Assembly: GCF_003987315.1 (NCBI RefSeq)
Contig: NZ_PIPI01000001.1
Location: 186,001 to 250,000 of the forward strand
Source: Aliidiomarina haloalkalitolerans
GTDB lineage: Bacteria > Pseudomonadota > Gammaproteobacteria > Enterobacterales > Alteromonadaceae
Direction of reading: 5' to 3'
Length of the DNA stretch: 64,000 nucleotides
Shown here: positions 24,552 through 33,745 of the stretch, piece after piece
Layout of the letters: each line of letters opens with the position of its first letter
Position numbering within the stretch: the stretch's first letter is position 1
Translations under genes and position numbers: made by a program
Notes under the pieces: generated by a model
Told to the model about the DNA's origin: nothing
Databases searched by the model: none
The model's input: only the letters and a program-made list of their open reading frames with translations

Positions 24552-25319
24552 ATGACTGCTGGACAAAAATCAAACAAGCCGGTGGCATTGGTCACGGGTG
24601 CCGCTGCAGGTATCGGTAAAGCGACGGCTCTCGCCTATGCCAAATCCGGTTGTCATGTTGCCATTAGCGATGTGCAAGCGGACAAACTCACTGCAGTTGC
24701 CAAAGAAATTGAAGCACTCGGTGTTGAAGTATTAACCGACGTGCATGATGTGGGCGACGAAGCAGCCGTGCGTAAGTTTCACCAACGCATTGGAGCGAAG
24801 TGGGGGCGTCTCGACTATGCCTGTAATAACGCTGGGATTGAAGGTGCTCAGGGCGCAACCCATGAAATGAGCATGGACAACTATGACCGGGTGATGAACA
24901 TCAATGTGCGTGGTTTAGTGGTCTGCATGCAGGAGCAAATCAAATTAATGCTGCCACATGGCCAAGGCGCAATTGTGAATATCGCATCCATTGCAGGGTT
25001 AGTGGGCTTTCCAGAAATGGTTGCTTATTGCGCTTCCAAAGGCGCGGTGGTGCAGATAACGCGTTCAGTGGCAGTTGAGTATGCCGAGCGGAATATTCGT
25101 GTCAACGCCATTTGCCCTGGTGTGATCAAAACGGACATGGTTGACCGTGTGACGAAGCAAGATCCGGAAACAGAAGCAGCGTATGCAGCGTTTCATCCGA
25201 TGAACCGAATGGGAACGGTTGCTGAAGTTGCCGACGCAATTGTGTTTCTGTCGTTGCCACAAGCAAGCTTTATTACTGGCCAAGCGCTGGCAGTGGACGG
25301 TGGCATGGTCGCTCGATAA
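24552..25319 (+). CDS. Short-chain dehydrogenase/reductase
   Basis: Classical SDR oxidoreductase of 255 residues. The cofactor loop TGAAAGIGKA is at about residues 15-24, NNAG at about 91-94, and the catalytic Ser, Tyr and Lys sit in NIASIAG and YCASKGA (about 140-163). Asp near the end of the second strand (ISDVQADK) suggests preference for NAD(H). It resembles the 3-oxoacyl-reductase/glucose-dehydrogenase-like group, which is too broad to assign a substrate. GGTAAGG precedes the ATG. An imperfect hairpin GCGAATG-N7-CATTCGC follows the stop at 25326-25346 but lacks a T-run. Confidence 0.9.
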   Translation: MTAGQKSNKPVALVTGAAAGIGKATALAYAKSGCHVAISDVQADKLTAVAKEIEALGVEVLTDVHDVGDEAAVRKFHQRIGAKWGRLDYACNNAGIEGAQGATHEMSMDNYDRVMNINVRGLVVCMQEQIKLMLPHGQGAIVNIASIAGLVGFPEMVAYCASKGAVVQITRSVAVEYAERNIRVNAICPGVIKTDMVDRVTKQDPETEAAYAAFHPMNRMGTVAEVADAIVFLSLPQASFITGQALAVDGGMVAR

Positions 25320-25418
25320 TTGTCAGCGAATGTGAAATGCATTCGCACAATGCCTCAAGGGTTTGTTATGATTTGTGTTCGCAGAATACACATTGTTTAA
25401 CCAACCTTTGAGGTTTCT

Positions 25419-26348
25419 ATGTCAGAATTTTCTCGCTATCACATTGGCACACCGGGGCAACCTTGGGGTGATTCGGAAAAACAGCAGTGGTTGGCAGAAC
25501 AAACGCCCAAACGCAGTTATTTCGACGATGTGGTGGTCCGTATCGAGCAGTTACGTGAGCGCTTTGACGTTGAACAATATGGTGAACTGGACTACACCAG
25601 CAAAGTAGGGCGTAAGTACCCTTTATTCTTAGTAAAAAGCAAAGAATGGCGCACCGAACTGCCGACCATTTTGGTTACCGGTGGTGTCCATGGCTATGAA
25701 ACAAGTGGCGTGCATGGTGCGCTACGCTTCCTCGAAACTCACGCCGAATATTTTCAAACGCGCTGTAATCTGTTGGTCGCACCCTGTTTAAGTCCTTGGG
25801 GTTATGAAACGATTAATCGTTGGAATCCTGATGCGGTTGACCCGAACCGATCCTTTGTCCATCCGGTGGCGCCGGCTGCTGAGTCAGGCTTGTTGATGCA
25901 AGCAGTTGCCGATTATGCCGATAATTTGTTGTTGCATATTGACCTGCATGAAACCACCGATACCGATAACAGTGAGTTTCGTCCGGCATTAGCTGCGCGC
26001 GAAGGTACAGTGAATGATAATTGGAATATCCCGGATGGCTTCTATCTTGTTGGTGATGCAAAGAAACCTGAACTGGAATTTCAAAAAGCGATTATTACTC
26101 AGGTGAGCCAAGTGACGCATATAGCTGATGCCGACGAAGACGGCAAGATTATTGGTGTGCCGCTGTCTGAGACTGGGGTGATCCTGTACGATGGCAAAGG
26201 CGCTGGCTTGTGCATGGGGCTGTCAAACGCCCAATATGTGACAACCACCGAAGTTTACCCTGATAGCGTGAATGCAACACCGGAGTCTTGTATTCAAGCG
26301 CAAGTGGCTGCAGTCGAAGGGGCTTTGAAATTTGCCTTATCGGCCTAA
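25419..26348 (+). CDS. M14-family metallocarboxypeptidase
   Basis: Zinc carboxypeptidase of family M14, 309 residues, without a signal peptide and so probably cytoplasmic. The zinc-binding HxxE motif is His91-Glu94 in GGVHGYETSG; a third ligand is most likely His173 or His177 in LLHIDLHETTDTD. NRWNPDAVDPNRSF (about 133-146) matches the substrate-carboxylate-binding Asn-Arg region of the family. The Glu in TTTEVYP near the C-terminus is a candidate general base. GAGG lies before the ATG. It would trim peptides imported after secreted proteases act. It ends 28 bases before the convergent pldA gene. Confidence 0.88.
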   Translation: MSEFSRYHIGTPGQPWGDSEKQQWLAEQTPKRSYFDDVVVRIEQLRERFDVEQYGELDYTSKVGRKYPLFLVKSKEWRTELPTILVTGGVHGYETSGVHGALRFLETHAEYFQTRCNLLVAPCLSPWGYETINRWNPDAVDPNRSFVHPVAPAAESGLLMQAVADYADNLLLHIDLHETTDTDNSEFRPALAAREGTVNDNWNIPDGFYLVGDAKKPELEFQKAIITQVSQVTHIADADEDGKIIGVPLSETGVILYDGKGAGLCMGLSNAQYVTTTEVYPDSVNATPESCIQAQVAAVEGALKFALSA

Positions 26349-26363
26349 TTGCTAGCTCGAACA

Positions 26364-26400
26364 GGCTTCTTGCTGTTTAAAAATTAAGCAGCAAGAAGCC
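26364..26400. terminator. Perfect 12-base inverted repeat spanning the pldA stop
   Basis: GGCTTCTTGCTG and CAGCAAGAAGCC flank a 13-base AT-rich loop that holds the pldA stop codon. The right arm encodes the final residues of PldA. It is positioned as a shared terminator for the convergent M14 and pldA genes, but neither strand has a T-run after the stem. Confidence 0.55.
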
Positions 26401-27387
26401 AAGTCCGACGCGATTCTGGCGATGATTGTAATCGACTAATGATTCGCCATATCCCGAGAATAATTGCACATATAACCGCAGCCCGTCAGCTTGGCTGGTG
26501 AGCGGATAGGTGTAATCGAACTGCCAAGATCCACGATTGACCGAAAACTCCCGTGAAATTCGGGTGATACTCGCCGTTGAACGTCCGGGTAACCACGAGA
26601 CCTGAACTTCAAAATTACCGCGATAACGAATCAGATCTGGGTTGTCATCATCATCACCCGTTTCGTTTATCCGCTGTTTCCAAGTATTGGCGATGACCAA
26701 ATTGCGCCACTGCACGGTTGCGCTCGCATAGGTGTAGTTCCAACTGCGCGAGAGCGGATCACTTTGACCGTTCGACTCGTGCGCTAAGCCGACCGAAACA
26801 AATTGTAAATTCAAATCCCCAGGAAAGGGGTTCCAAAGCTCTTCCATGGGCACAACATAGAAGACTTCAGGTCGGTGATTGGTACTGCGAAACGGTCGCG
26901 AGTCTTGTGAGTTATATGCCTGCCATAATGACACTTGCGTGTAAGCAGCCCAAACATCGGCATTTGGCAGTAAAAAGTCTTCAAATAGCTTGGTGCGCAG
27001 TGACAGCTGTAGCTTAATTTCGTTGGTTTTATAGGTGTCATTGGCCGGCATCGAGCCTCGGCTTGGGCTTTCTGGCGCATTATTAATTGACGACGTGTAA
27101 TGCACCGGCAAAATAAAATTAGGTTCGAATGTGCTCACCCGAAAGGTGCCGCGCTTAGTTTCCGGTGTTAATTCCCAAAACTGCGTCAGGGCTTCTTTGG
27201 CGGTCATTGTTGTGATTGTCGTTGCGGACGTAGGGTGGTTGTCAGCGTCCTCGTCACTGCTATTTGCGGCGGCGCTATTTGCGGCTGCATTTGCGCTCAT
27301 GCCAAGCAATAAAAGCGGGCACAACCAAAAGAATCGGCGGTAATCGTGGTCAGGACGGCGAAAATTAGTTAGGGTTAGAAAACTCAT
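26377..27387 (-). CDS. pldA: Outer-membrane phospholipase A
   Basis: Outer-membrane beta-barrel phospholipase (OMPLA) that hydrolyses phospholipids misplaced in the outer leaflet, 336 residues. The catalytic set is complete: HESNGQSDPLSRSWN contains His, Ser two residues later and Asn fourteen residues later, as in E. coli His142/Ser144/Asn156. YTQVSLWQAY and HRPEVFYV correspond to the early barrel strands; the C-terminus ends in Phe as outer-membrane proteins do. I start at 27387, where a long but plausible signal peptide begins (hydrophobic core WLCPLLLLG, cut near ANA); the frame extends to 27465 but that would overlap the divergent gene. The mature N-terminus has an Asp/Ala/Ser-rich linker. 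Confidence 0.93.
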   Translation of the reverse strand: MSFLTLTNFRRPDHDYRRFFWLCPLLLLGMSANAAANSAAANSSDEDADNHPTSATTITTMTAKEALTQFWELTPETKRGTFRVSTFEPNFILPVHYTSSINNAPESPSRGSMPANDTYKTNEIKLQLSLRTKLFEDFLLPNADVWAAYTQVSLWQAYNSQDSRPFRSTNHRPEVFYVVPMEELWNPFPGDLNLQFVSVGLAHESNGQSDPLSRSWNYTYASATVQWRNLVIANTWKQRINETGDDDDNPDLIRYRGNFEVQVSWLPGRSTASITRISREFSVNRGSWQFDYTYPLTSQADGLRLYVQLFSGYGESLVDYNHRQNRVGLGFLLLNF

Positions 27388-27417
27388 AATAATAATGACC
27401 CGGTTGATAACGACACG

Positions 27418-28368
27418 ATGAAGAAGAAACAGCTGCATCCGCGCAAGAACTTTAAGATACGCCAATATATCGCAAGTAAATCTATTCTACACCTGACATT
27501 GGTTTATGTTGGCATTAATGCCGCGATAGCCGTGCTGCTCGCTGCTGCACTCGTTGTTATTACGCGACAACCGGCCGAAGCGGTTAATTATTTTTATTAT
27601 TTGTACACAGAACTGTTTGGTAAAGAGCCGACATGGGCGCTACCAGACCGCTTTATGTATCAAAATATTCGCGCGTTTTTAGCCACGTTATCACTGCTAT
27701 CTCCGTCGATTTTCCTTGGGATTGTAGTGTACAAATTCTTTGTTTTAAAACGTGACAACATTGTTTTTCGCAGCTGCTGTGACACCTTTGTTGAAGGTCA
27801 CGAGCAGTATATCAATATTCATTTTTATATTTCTTCTTCCTTACGCCTCATTAACCTACAGTTTAGTGCTTTTTTACGTACTTACGAGAAATGTCGAGAA
27901 GATGAATCGGGTAAGCTATATCCGATGAATACATTCGAGTTGAATTTAAATGGTGATGCTTTCTATCCACTACCATATAACTATGTGCCGAGCCGCTTTC
28001 GGATTAAGTTAAAGGATAATCCCATGGCTGGCGTGCGCAGCGAGGGGACGTCGGTGGTGATCGGTGACGATGGCCGTTTGCAAATTCATGCACCCGATCG
28101 TAAATTCACTTTGAACCCGAAAGCCGGTGATTTTTGTGAGTTGTACATCATTGCTCGCGGTGAAGTACCAGACATTCAGTCGAGTTTTTATGAAGTAAAA
28201 TGCTATCGAATCCCCGAAGATCTCTCGCCGGATCCATTACCTCAAATGCACACACGCTTTATTCGTGAGCGCAACTCGTTTGAAGTGGATAATTGGCAAG
28301 ACTTTGAAAATGGCAAATTAAACCGGCGTCAGCGCCGTGCTGCCGAGAAACGGGCGCAGCGAACCTGA
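27418..28368 (+). CDS. Two-helix membrane protein with Kir-channel-like C-terminal domain, no selectivity filter
   Basis: Protein of 316 residues. A basic N-terminus is followed by a helix at about 25-48, a 35-residue loop, and a second helix at about 85-108 ending YKFFVLKRDNIVF. In inward-rectifier K+ channels (Kir/KirBac) the second helix is followed by a similar basic-IVF segment. The rest is a beta-rich domain whose segments HFYISSSLRL, LYPMNTFELNL and CELYIIARGEV recall Kir cytoplasmic strands (for example FEIVVILEGIV). The pore loop has no TVGYG or related filter: FGKEPTWALPD stands in its place. The C-terminus is a basic helix (RRQRRAAEKRAQR). Its start lies only 30 bases from the divergent pldA start, so promoters must overlap coding DNA. 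The similarity is my own pattern judgement, and function is unknown. Confidence 0.7.
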   Translation: MKKKQLHPRKNFKIRQYIASKSILHLTLVYVGINAAIAVLLAAALVVITRQPAEAVNYFYYLYTELFGKEPTWALPDRFMYQNIRAFLATLSLLSPSIFLGIVVYKFFVLKRDNIVFRSCCDTFVEGHEQYINIHFYISSSLRLINLQFSAFLRTYEKCREDESGKLYPMNTFELNLNGDAFYPLPYNYVPSRFRIKLKDNPMAGVRSEGTSVVIGDDGRLQIHAPDRKFTLNPKAGDFCELYIIARGEVPDIQSSFYEVKCYRIPEDLSPDPLPQMHTRFIRERNSFEVDNWQDFENGKLNRRQRRAAEKRAQRT

Positions 28369-28376
28369 AATTGGCG

Positions 28377-29285
28377 CTAAACGGTTGTCGTTAATAGCCG
28401 TAGGAGGGCGTGGGCTTCTTGCAGAAATAGCTCACTCACGCGCTGATTGTCGGCGTCATAGTTAGCGCCGAGGTTGTGAGCGTGGAGTACCTCGGCTATC
28501 TCCTCGGGACGTTCCACTGTCTTACTGCCTGCTGCGAGCGCCTGAATGACTTCATTAAAAAGTTGTAGTTGGTGGGCTTTAAGTTGCTCGAGCTTGATCA
28601 TGTGAAAGTTAAAATGCTGTGGGTTATAGAGCTTAAATAAGCTGTATAGGTCACGCAATTGCGACAGTGGTCGTGGGTGCGCGTCTACGCGCAAGTCGAC
28701 AAAGGTATCGGAACTGTTTAAGTAGCCAGCGTTTGGGCGCTTCATGAGCAGCGCTGCAGCTAATTTACCGCGTTTGTCACCGCCGGCTTGCTGACCTGCA
28801 ACCATGGCTTTCAGCATCGCATCGCCAAGGTCATAGCCCTCGCGTCGACAATGCGTAAATGTTTGCGCAATGGCTTCGCAGGTTCCCGGTTTGAGCATGT
28901 TCCCAAGCACAAAGTAGTTATCGCCCTGAACACTTTCAACTGCTGGAATACAGTCTGAACCTGTGTACAGCTCACAATCGCCGTTCAAGGCTAAAATGCC
29001 AACTTGCCGTTGTTTGGCAATGGGGTCATCACTCAAGAATGTTTGCATGGCTTGCTGCACCGAATCGCCATGTTGCAATGACTCTAAAGCTGCACCGGCC
29101 GCGTTCGGGTTGGCAAATGACTGCGACACGATAAGACCAGTTTGGCTGTGAATCCAAGGCACAAGGCTGCCAACTGCAAGGAAATTCGATGCAGTCGCAA
29201 TCGCGAGCGTGTTGCTTTCAGGTTCGCGCGCGGCGAGCGTAAATGTCGCGATAGAACTTGAGGCATTGACAGCGAATTGGGACAT
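28377..29285 (-). CDS. DUF1028 Ntn-hydrolase-like protein
   Basis: Protein of 302 residues. Residues about 10-225 match DUF1028: TFTLAAREPESNTLAIATASNFLAVG begins the domain and QSFANPNAAGAALE, TGSDCIPAVESVQGDNYFVLGNML and VDLRVDAHPRPLSQL follow. The domain has an Ntn-hydrolase-like fold but its activity is not established. A further C-terminal helical region of about 70 residues (FNEVIQALAAGSK... to the end) goes past the core; similar tails occur in some relatives. No signal peptide. AAGGAG precedes the ATG. It is convergent with the Kir-like gene, eight bases apart, and lies downstream of the ABC export operon in the same direction with a 38-base gap, so read-through is possible. Confidence 0.82.
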   Translation of the reverse strand: MSQFAVNASSSIATFTLAAREPESNTLAIATASNFLAVGSLVPWIHSQTGLIVSQSFANPNAAGAALESLQHGDSVQQAMQTFLSDDPIAKQRQVGILALNGDCELYTGSDCIPAVESVQGDNYFVLGNMLKPGTCEAIAQTFTHCRREGYDLGDAMLKAMVAGQQAGGDKRGKLAAALLMKRPNAGYLNSSDTFVDLRVDAHPRPLSQLRDLYSLFKLYNPQHFNFHMIKLEQLKAHQLQLFNEVIQALAAGSKTVERPEEIAEVLHAHNLGANYDADNQRVSELFLQEAHALLRLLTTTV

Positions 29286-29323
29286 TAGAACTCCTTAGTC
29301 GACGTTGTAACCTTAGCAAGAAT

Positions 29324-30532
29324 TCACAACGAAGTAACCCGTGTTCCTGCTTGGAGGTGTGCTGGTGGGTGGTTAATAATAACATCACCGGCAGCAACAC
29401 CACGGATGATTTGCGCATGAATACCGCTGCGGCGACCGACTTCCACCGCTACAAGCTCGGCACGCTGATTGTTGACCCGAAACACGTGCCATTGGTCTGC
29501 AACCCGAAACAACGCACTGACAGGCAGGTAAAGCACGTCATCGGCTTCCCAGGTAATAATTGCCGCCTCAACCCGAAACCCCTCACCGAGTCGTTGCCAC
29601 TGCTCCGGTGGAGACTCTAGCGTGGCATAGGCGGCAACGCGTTGCTCGTCGATACCAAGTGCAGAAACTTTGGTAAACCCAGCCGGATCAACCAGCCGTA
29701 TGCGCGCATGCAGACTCTCGTCGCCACCCCAACGGTCGATTTCAACACGCATGCCGGGCGCAACGCGCACAGCTTCTTGAGACAGTAGGTCAATACGGAC
29801 TTCTAGTTGCTCTAAATTGCCCAGTTCCAAGATTGCGTCACCGGCATTGACGACCCCTTCGCAGCAGCGAAAACGACGCAAAACCACACCAGAAATCGGT
29901 GCTGGAATGGCCAGAGCTTGATGATCAGCGCTAGTTCGTGTGCCTTCAGTAATCGCCAGAACGATGCGCGCGTTTTCGAGCTCAGCTTGGGCTGCGCCAA
30001 GGCTTGCGCGGGCTCCGCGTTCAGCTGCTTCGGCACGTTGTACCTGGGTGGCAACACGCTCAAGCTCCGTGGTTGAGATGACGCCTTCATTGGCGAGCTG
30101 GCGAAAGCGGTTGAGCTCGTTGCGGGAGAATTCGAGATCTGCGTGGCGGTTTTCTAACTCAGCTTCTGCGGCGGCGACGCGAGAGCGTGCAGCAACCAGG
30201 GCTTCGCGTGCTTGTTCTCGGCTACGGGCATCGAGAGCTGGTGTCGGTAATGGTTCAATATGAAATAGTGCTTGGCCGGCATTGACGGGGTCGCCGACAT
30301 TCAAAGCAACCCGCTGTAAAAAGCCTTGAATGGGGACTGCAACGGTATAAGTATCCTGCAAATGGGTACGACCTTCTTCGCGCACGGTTTCCGCAAAATA
30401 ACCGCGCTCGACAGTGGTTAAATTAACGGCTTCCGGTTTTGGTTTGAGCGCATAAGCAAGGGCGATAATCACGCAGGCGATGACGAAGCCCCAAGCGAGT
30501 TTTGTTTTCAATGTCTTTGCCGATGTGGTCAT
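29324..30532 (-). CDS. HlyD/MacA-type periplasmic adaptor of an ABC exporter
   Basis: Membrane-fusion protein of 402 residues. An N-terminal helix anchors it in the inner membrane (about residues 10-28). Then come a beta-barrel/lipoyl half (VPIQGFLQRVALNVGDPVNAGQALFHI), a coiled-coil hairpin (about 90-190, rich in Ala, Glu and Arg), the second lipoyl half (IPAPISGVVLRRF) and a membrane-proximal domain. It links the FtsX-type permease and ATPase encoded just upstream to an outer-membrane channel. The gap to the permease gene is ten bases, with AAGGA before the ATG. No outer-membrane channel is encoded nearby. Confidence 0.9.
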   Translation of the reverse strand: MTTSAKTLKTKLAWGFVIACVIIALAYALKPKPEAVNLTTVERGYFAETVREEGRTHLQDTYTVAVPIQGFLQRVALNVGDPVNAGQALFHIEPLPTPALDARSREQAREALVAARSRVAAAEAELENRHADLEFSRNELNRFRQLANEGVISTTELERVATQVQRAEAAERGARASLGAAQAELENARIVLAITEGTRTSADHQALAIPAPISGVVLRRFRCCEGVVNAGDAILELGNLEQLEVRIDLLSQEAVRVAPGMRVEIDRWGGDESLHARIRLVDPAGFTKVSALGIDEQRVAAYATLESPPEQWQRLGEGFRVEAAIITWEADDVLYLPVSALFRVADQWHVFRVNNQRAELVAVEVGRRSGIHAQIIRGVAAGDVIINHPPAHLQAGTRVTSL

Positions 30533-30542
30533 AACCAGTTCC

Positions 30543-32960
30543 TTATTCGGTTTTTAGTGCTTGAATCATGTCGAGCTGCCAAACCCTTCGCAGCATCAAT
30601 AGCATGGACAAAGCTGCCGCTAGCAGCACGCCAAGCGCGCTAATGGCGAAGCTTATCGGGCTTAAAACAAATGGGATACGAAATAAGTCCATACTCATTG
30701 CAGTCGTGAGTAACCACGCAAATGTCACACCAATGGCCCAAGCGAGCGGAATGGCAAGAACAACCAAAATACCTAATTCACCAAACAGAATATAAGCCAC
30801 TTCGCTTTTTTTAAATCCAAGCACTCGCAGTGATGCAAGCTCTCGGGCGCGTTCAGCGAACATAATCCGCGCGTTGTTATAGACGACCGCAAACGTCATC
30901 GAGCCAGCGAGCAAAAACATGACGGTCATTACCCCAAGCACCGTGTTATTAATATAGGTGCGAATTTCTGCTTCGGCACGACTAATCTGGCCAATTGACG
31001 CGACTGCTGGCATCGCTTGCAGTTGACGAAAAACCTCTGCTTGGCGATCTGGTTCAACAAGTAACCAAGCACCCGTTACGGTTTGATCTGCAAGTAGTAG
31101 GCGATTCAGGTGATCAAAGTCCATATAGAGGCCCAGCCCCATGGGTTCGTCGATAACGGCAGCTACGGTCAACGTTAAGCTTTGCTGACGACCATCGAGG
31201 AGGGTAACGCTCACGTTCTCACCAGGCTGGATGCTGAGATCATCAGCAAGGTAGCGAGAAAGCACAACCCCAGCGGTTGGTAAAGGTTGTGACGAGGTGC
31301 CGACCTGACGTAAGCGCGATTCTCGTGGCAGACCATGTAAGGCTAAACGCCATTGTTTGCGCTCGTGAGTTAAAATAACCGGAACTTGGCGAAAGCCTTC
31401 AACATAGCTAACGCCTGGGATAGCCCGTAAAGTTGAAAGGCTATGCTGAGGACGTTCTTGATTAAACGTGACCTCAAGATCCATGCGGTAGTGCTGTCGG
31501 TATTGTTGGTCGAGCATGTGGTCAATGGCGTTAAATTGATAGCTGCCGAGCAACAACAGGCCGCCGCTGAGGCCGATGCCAACAACGGAAACGCTGGCGC
31601 GCCATGGATGACGACGAATGTTGCGGAGCATAATGCGTGTCGGCTGTTGCCACCAATGGGCAATCCGCGGATGGTCAAGCCAGGTGCGCTGGTAACGCGC
31701 TGGCGTTGGTGGGCGCATGGCTTCGGCAGGAGCCATATTTGCCGCATGTGCTGTTGCGCGAATAGTAGCGGCATAACCGACCGCACTGGTAATTAGTATT
31801 GCAGTGACCAATGCATCGCGCTGCAGCGCAAAAAGAAACTCGGGAAAATGAAAGTACATGGCGTACATCTGTGCCATGGGTTCGGCAACAAGCAAGCCCA
31901 GCGCAATACCGCCGCCAATTCCTAGAACTAAAATGATGTTGGTTAATTGCAAGTAGTGGCGAATGATCTGCCAACTGGAATAGCCAAATGCTTTCAGTAG
32001 CGCAATCGACTGCTTTTGCGTGTGAATGACGCGCGTCAGCAGCACCTGTAACAAAAAGGCGGCGACACCGATAAAAATGGTCGGCAGCACAATCGCCATC
32101 ACTCGTAACTGGCTGAGTTCTTCGGAGATAAAGCGATGCGAAATTTGCTCGTGCCGATCATAGCTGCCGCGACTACCATAACGGCGCAGAATATTGTCGA
32201 GTTGTAGCATGACATCGTCACGACTGGCGTTATGTTGCACAGTGACACTCAAACTATTGAACGCGCCATCCATGTCAAAGGCCGAGGCCAGCGCTTGTCG
32301 ATTCATCCAAAACACCCCAAAACGCTCATAATCGGGCAGGATTGAATTGGGTGACAATTGATAAATGTACTCCGGTGATAGCGCAACACCACTAATGGTC
32401 AGGCGCTGAAGTCGACCATTGAGCACGGCAGAAATACTGTCGCCAACGCTTAACTGGTGAGCGTGGGCAAACGGAGCGCTGACCACAACTTCGAGTTGGC
32501 TGCCAAGTTGTGGTGGCCCGCCGACTAAATAATGTAAACGGTTTAACAGCTCAGGACTGCGCTCGGGTAGGGAAATGATTTCGCCTTGTATCGGCTCGGC
32601 AAAGCTCTTGGAGCCGACATCGGCAAAGCGATTGGAAAAGCCATTCACAGGGCCTTCAAGTTGAAAACGTGCGCCGGCGCGAATGCGGGTTTCGGCGACG
32701 TTCACGCCCGGGAGTTGCCGTATGGTGCGGATGAGATCGTCGGGCGCACGAGTCACTTCGACAAATACATCGGCAAAATGATACTGCTGATAAAAATGCT
32801 GCTGCGATTGTTCAATGGATTGCCGCGTACTCACACTAATTACAAGCACCATAACGCCGGCAGCGATCACCAATGCAATCGCAATGAGCTGACCCAGCAT
32901 CGACTTGCTCTCACGCAATATTTTGTAAGTCAGCACTTTGTGAGTCAGCACCGTGTTCAC
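30543..32960 (-). CDS. FtsX-like ABC permease with duplicated domain
   Basis: ABC-transporter permease of 805 residues, about double the size of MacB-type permeases. It begins with a membrane helix (about 22-45), then a periplasmic region, and a three-helix FtsX block at about 270-400. A second periplasmic region with its own helix (about 440-475) follows, and a final three-helix FtsX block at about 680-800 ([20 protein letters not shown]). This two-fold layout is usual for lipid- or peptide-exporting FtsX/MacB-like permeases in which one chain does the work of two. The start is GTG, inside the last codon of the ATPase gene (four-base overlap), with AGGAGC upstream. Confidence 0.9.
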   Translation of the reverse strand: MNTVLTHKVLTYKILRESKSMLGQLIAIALVIAAGVMVLVISVSTRQSIEQSQQHFYQQYHFADVFVEVTRAPDDLIRTIRQLPGVNVAETRIRAGARFQLEGPVNGFSNRFADVGSKSFAEPIQGEIISLPERSPELLNRLHYLVGGPPQLGSQLEVVVSAPFAHAHQLSVGDSISAVLNGRLQRLTISGVALSPEYIYQLSPNSILPDYERFGVFWMNRQALASAFDMDGAFNSLSVTVQHNASRDDVMLQLDNILRRYGSRGSYDRHEQISHRFISEELSQLRVMAIVLPTIFIGVAAFLLQVLLTRVIHTQKQSIALLKAFGYSSWQIIRHYLQLTNIILVLGIGGGIALGLLVAEPMAQMYAMYFHFPEFLFALQRDALVTAILITSAVGYAATIRATAHAANMAPAEAMRPPTPARYQRTWLDHPRIAHWWQQPTRIMLRNIRRHPWRASVSVVGIGLSGGLLLLGSYQFNAIDHMLDQQYRQHYRMDLEVTFNQERPQHSLSTLRAIPGVSYVEGFRQVPVILTHERKQWRLALHGLPRESRLRQVGTSSQPLPTAGVVLSRYLADDLSIQPGENVSVTLLDGRQQSLTLTVAAVIDEPMGLGLYMDFDHLNRLLLADQTVTGAWLLVEPDRQAEVFRQLQAMPAVASIGQISRAEAEIRTYINNTVLGVMTVMFLLAGSMTFAVVYNNARIMFAERARELASLRVLGFKKSEVAYILFGELGILVVLAIPLAWAIGVTFAWLLTTAMSMDLFRIPFVLSPISFAISALGVLLAAALSMLLMLRRVWQLDMIQALKTE

Positions 32961-33682
32961 CAGAATAGCTCCTTCGGTGCTTTGCGCTGCGCGTTGCCAT
33001 GTATCGAGGCAATTTTGCCGTCAGAAAGGCGAATAATACGGTCGGCCATTTCACCAATGACTTCGTTATGAGTAATCACGGCCGTGGTGGTGCCCAGTTC
33101 TTGGTTAATTTGCTGCAACACCTCAAGGACCCGGATGCCGGTTTTCGAGTCGAGCGCGCCGGTCGGTTCATCACAAAGCAGCACGGCAGGACGTTTGGCA
33201 ATGGCTCGAGCAATGGCGACCCGTTGTTGCTCACCGCCAGAGAGCTGAGCAGGGAGGTGGTCAAGTCGGTTACCGAGTCCAACGCGCTCAAGGGCTTCTT
33301 CGGGCGTCATTGGATTGTCGGCGATCTCGGTCACGATCGCGATGTTTTCACGGGCGGTTAAGCTAGGAATGAGATTATAAAACTGAAAGACGAAGCCAAC
33401 GTGACTGCGCCGAAAGAGCGTCAGCTCACGGTCGGAAATACCTGTGAGTAAGCGATTTTGATAGCGCACATCGCCGCTAGTCGCCGAGTCTAAGCCACCG
33501 AGAATATTAAATAACGTTGACTTGCCTGAGCCTGAAGCGCCAAGCAGGACGACAAACTCACCCGCATAGAGGTCAATATCGACACCGCGCAAGGCATGTA
33601 TCTCAACTTCCCCCATGAGGTAGGTTTTGGTTAAAGCGCGAGCGCTAAAAATGACAGCTTGGGAACTTTTATCTTCGACCAT
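32957..33682 (-). CDS. ABC-transporter ATPase of the MacB/LolD group
   Basis: ATPase of 241 residues driving the adjacent FtsX-type permease. Walker [10 protein letters not shown] is at about 48-56, the Q-loop in [10 protein letters not shown] at about 97-106, signature LSGGEQQR at about 146-153 and Walker [13 protein letters not shown] at about 165-176. The ATG at 33682 directly follows the T-run of a strong hairpin, so there is no normally spaced ribosome-binding site; the only purine-rich sequence (TGAGGA) is in the hairpin loop. An alternative start would have to cut into the domain. The gene overlaps the permease by four bases. Confidence 0.92.
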   Translation of the reverse strand: MVEDKSSQAVIFSARALTKTYLMGEVEIHALRGVDIDLYAGEFVVLLGASGSGKSTLFNILGGLDSATSGDVRYQNRLLTGISDRELTLFRRSHVGFVFQFYNLIPSLTARENIAIVTEIADNPMTPEEALERVGLGNRLDHLPAQLSGGEQQRVAIARAIAKRPAVLLCDEPTGALDSKTGIRVLEVLQQINQELGTTTAVITHNEVIGEMADRIIRLSDGKIASIHGNAQRKAPKELFW

Positions 33683-33717
33683 AAAAAATGCCAGACAGTG
33701 TTTTCCTCAGTCTGGCA
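33683..33717 (-). terminator. Hairpin with T-run between tesB and the ABC operon
   Basis: Perfect eight-base stem TGCCAGAC / GTCTGGCA with a 13-base loop and six T on the minus strand, ending right at the ATG of the ATPase gene. It has the form of a rho-independent terminator for tesB. The loop holds TGAGGA, so it might also govern translation or read-through into the ABC operon. Confidence 0.75.
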
Positions 33718-33745
33718 CAGTTCTATGAAGTTTTCTTGTTATTGA

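Noticed and set aside
24552-25319. Assignment of the SDR as a specific glucose or 3-oxoacyl dehydrogenase
   Set aside because: SDR motifs alone do not resolve the substrate, and the neighbours give no clue.
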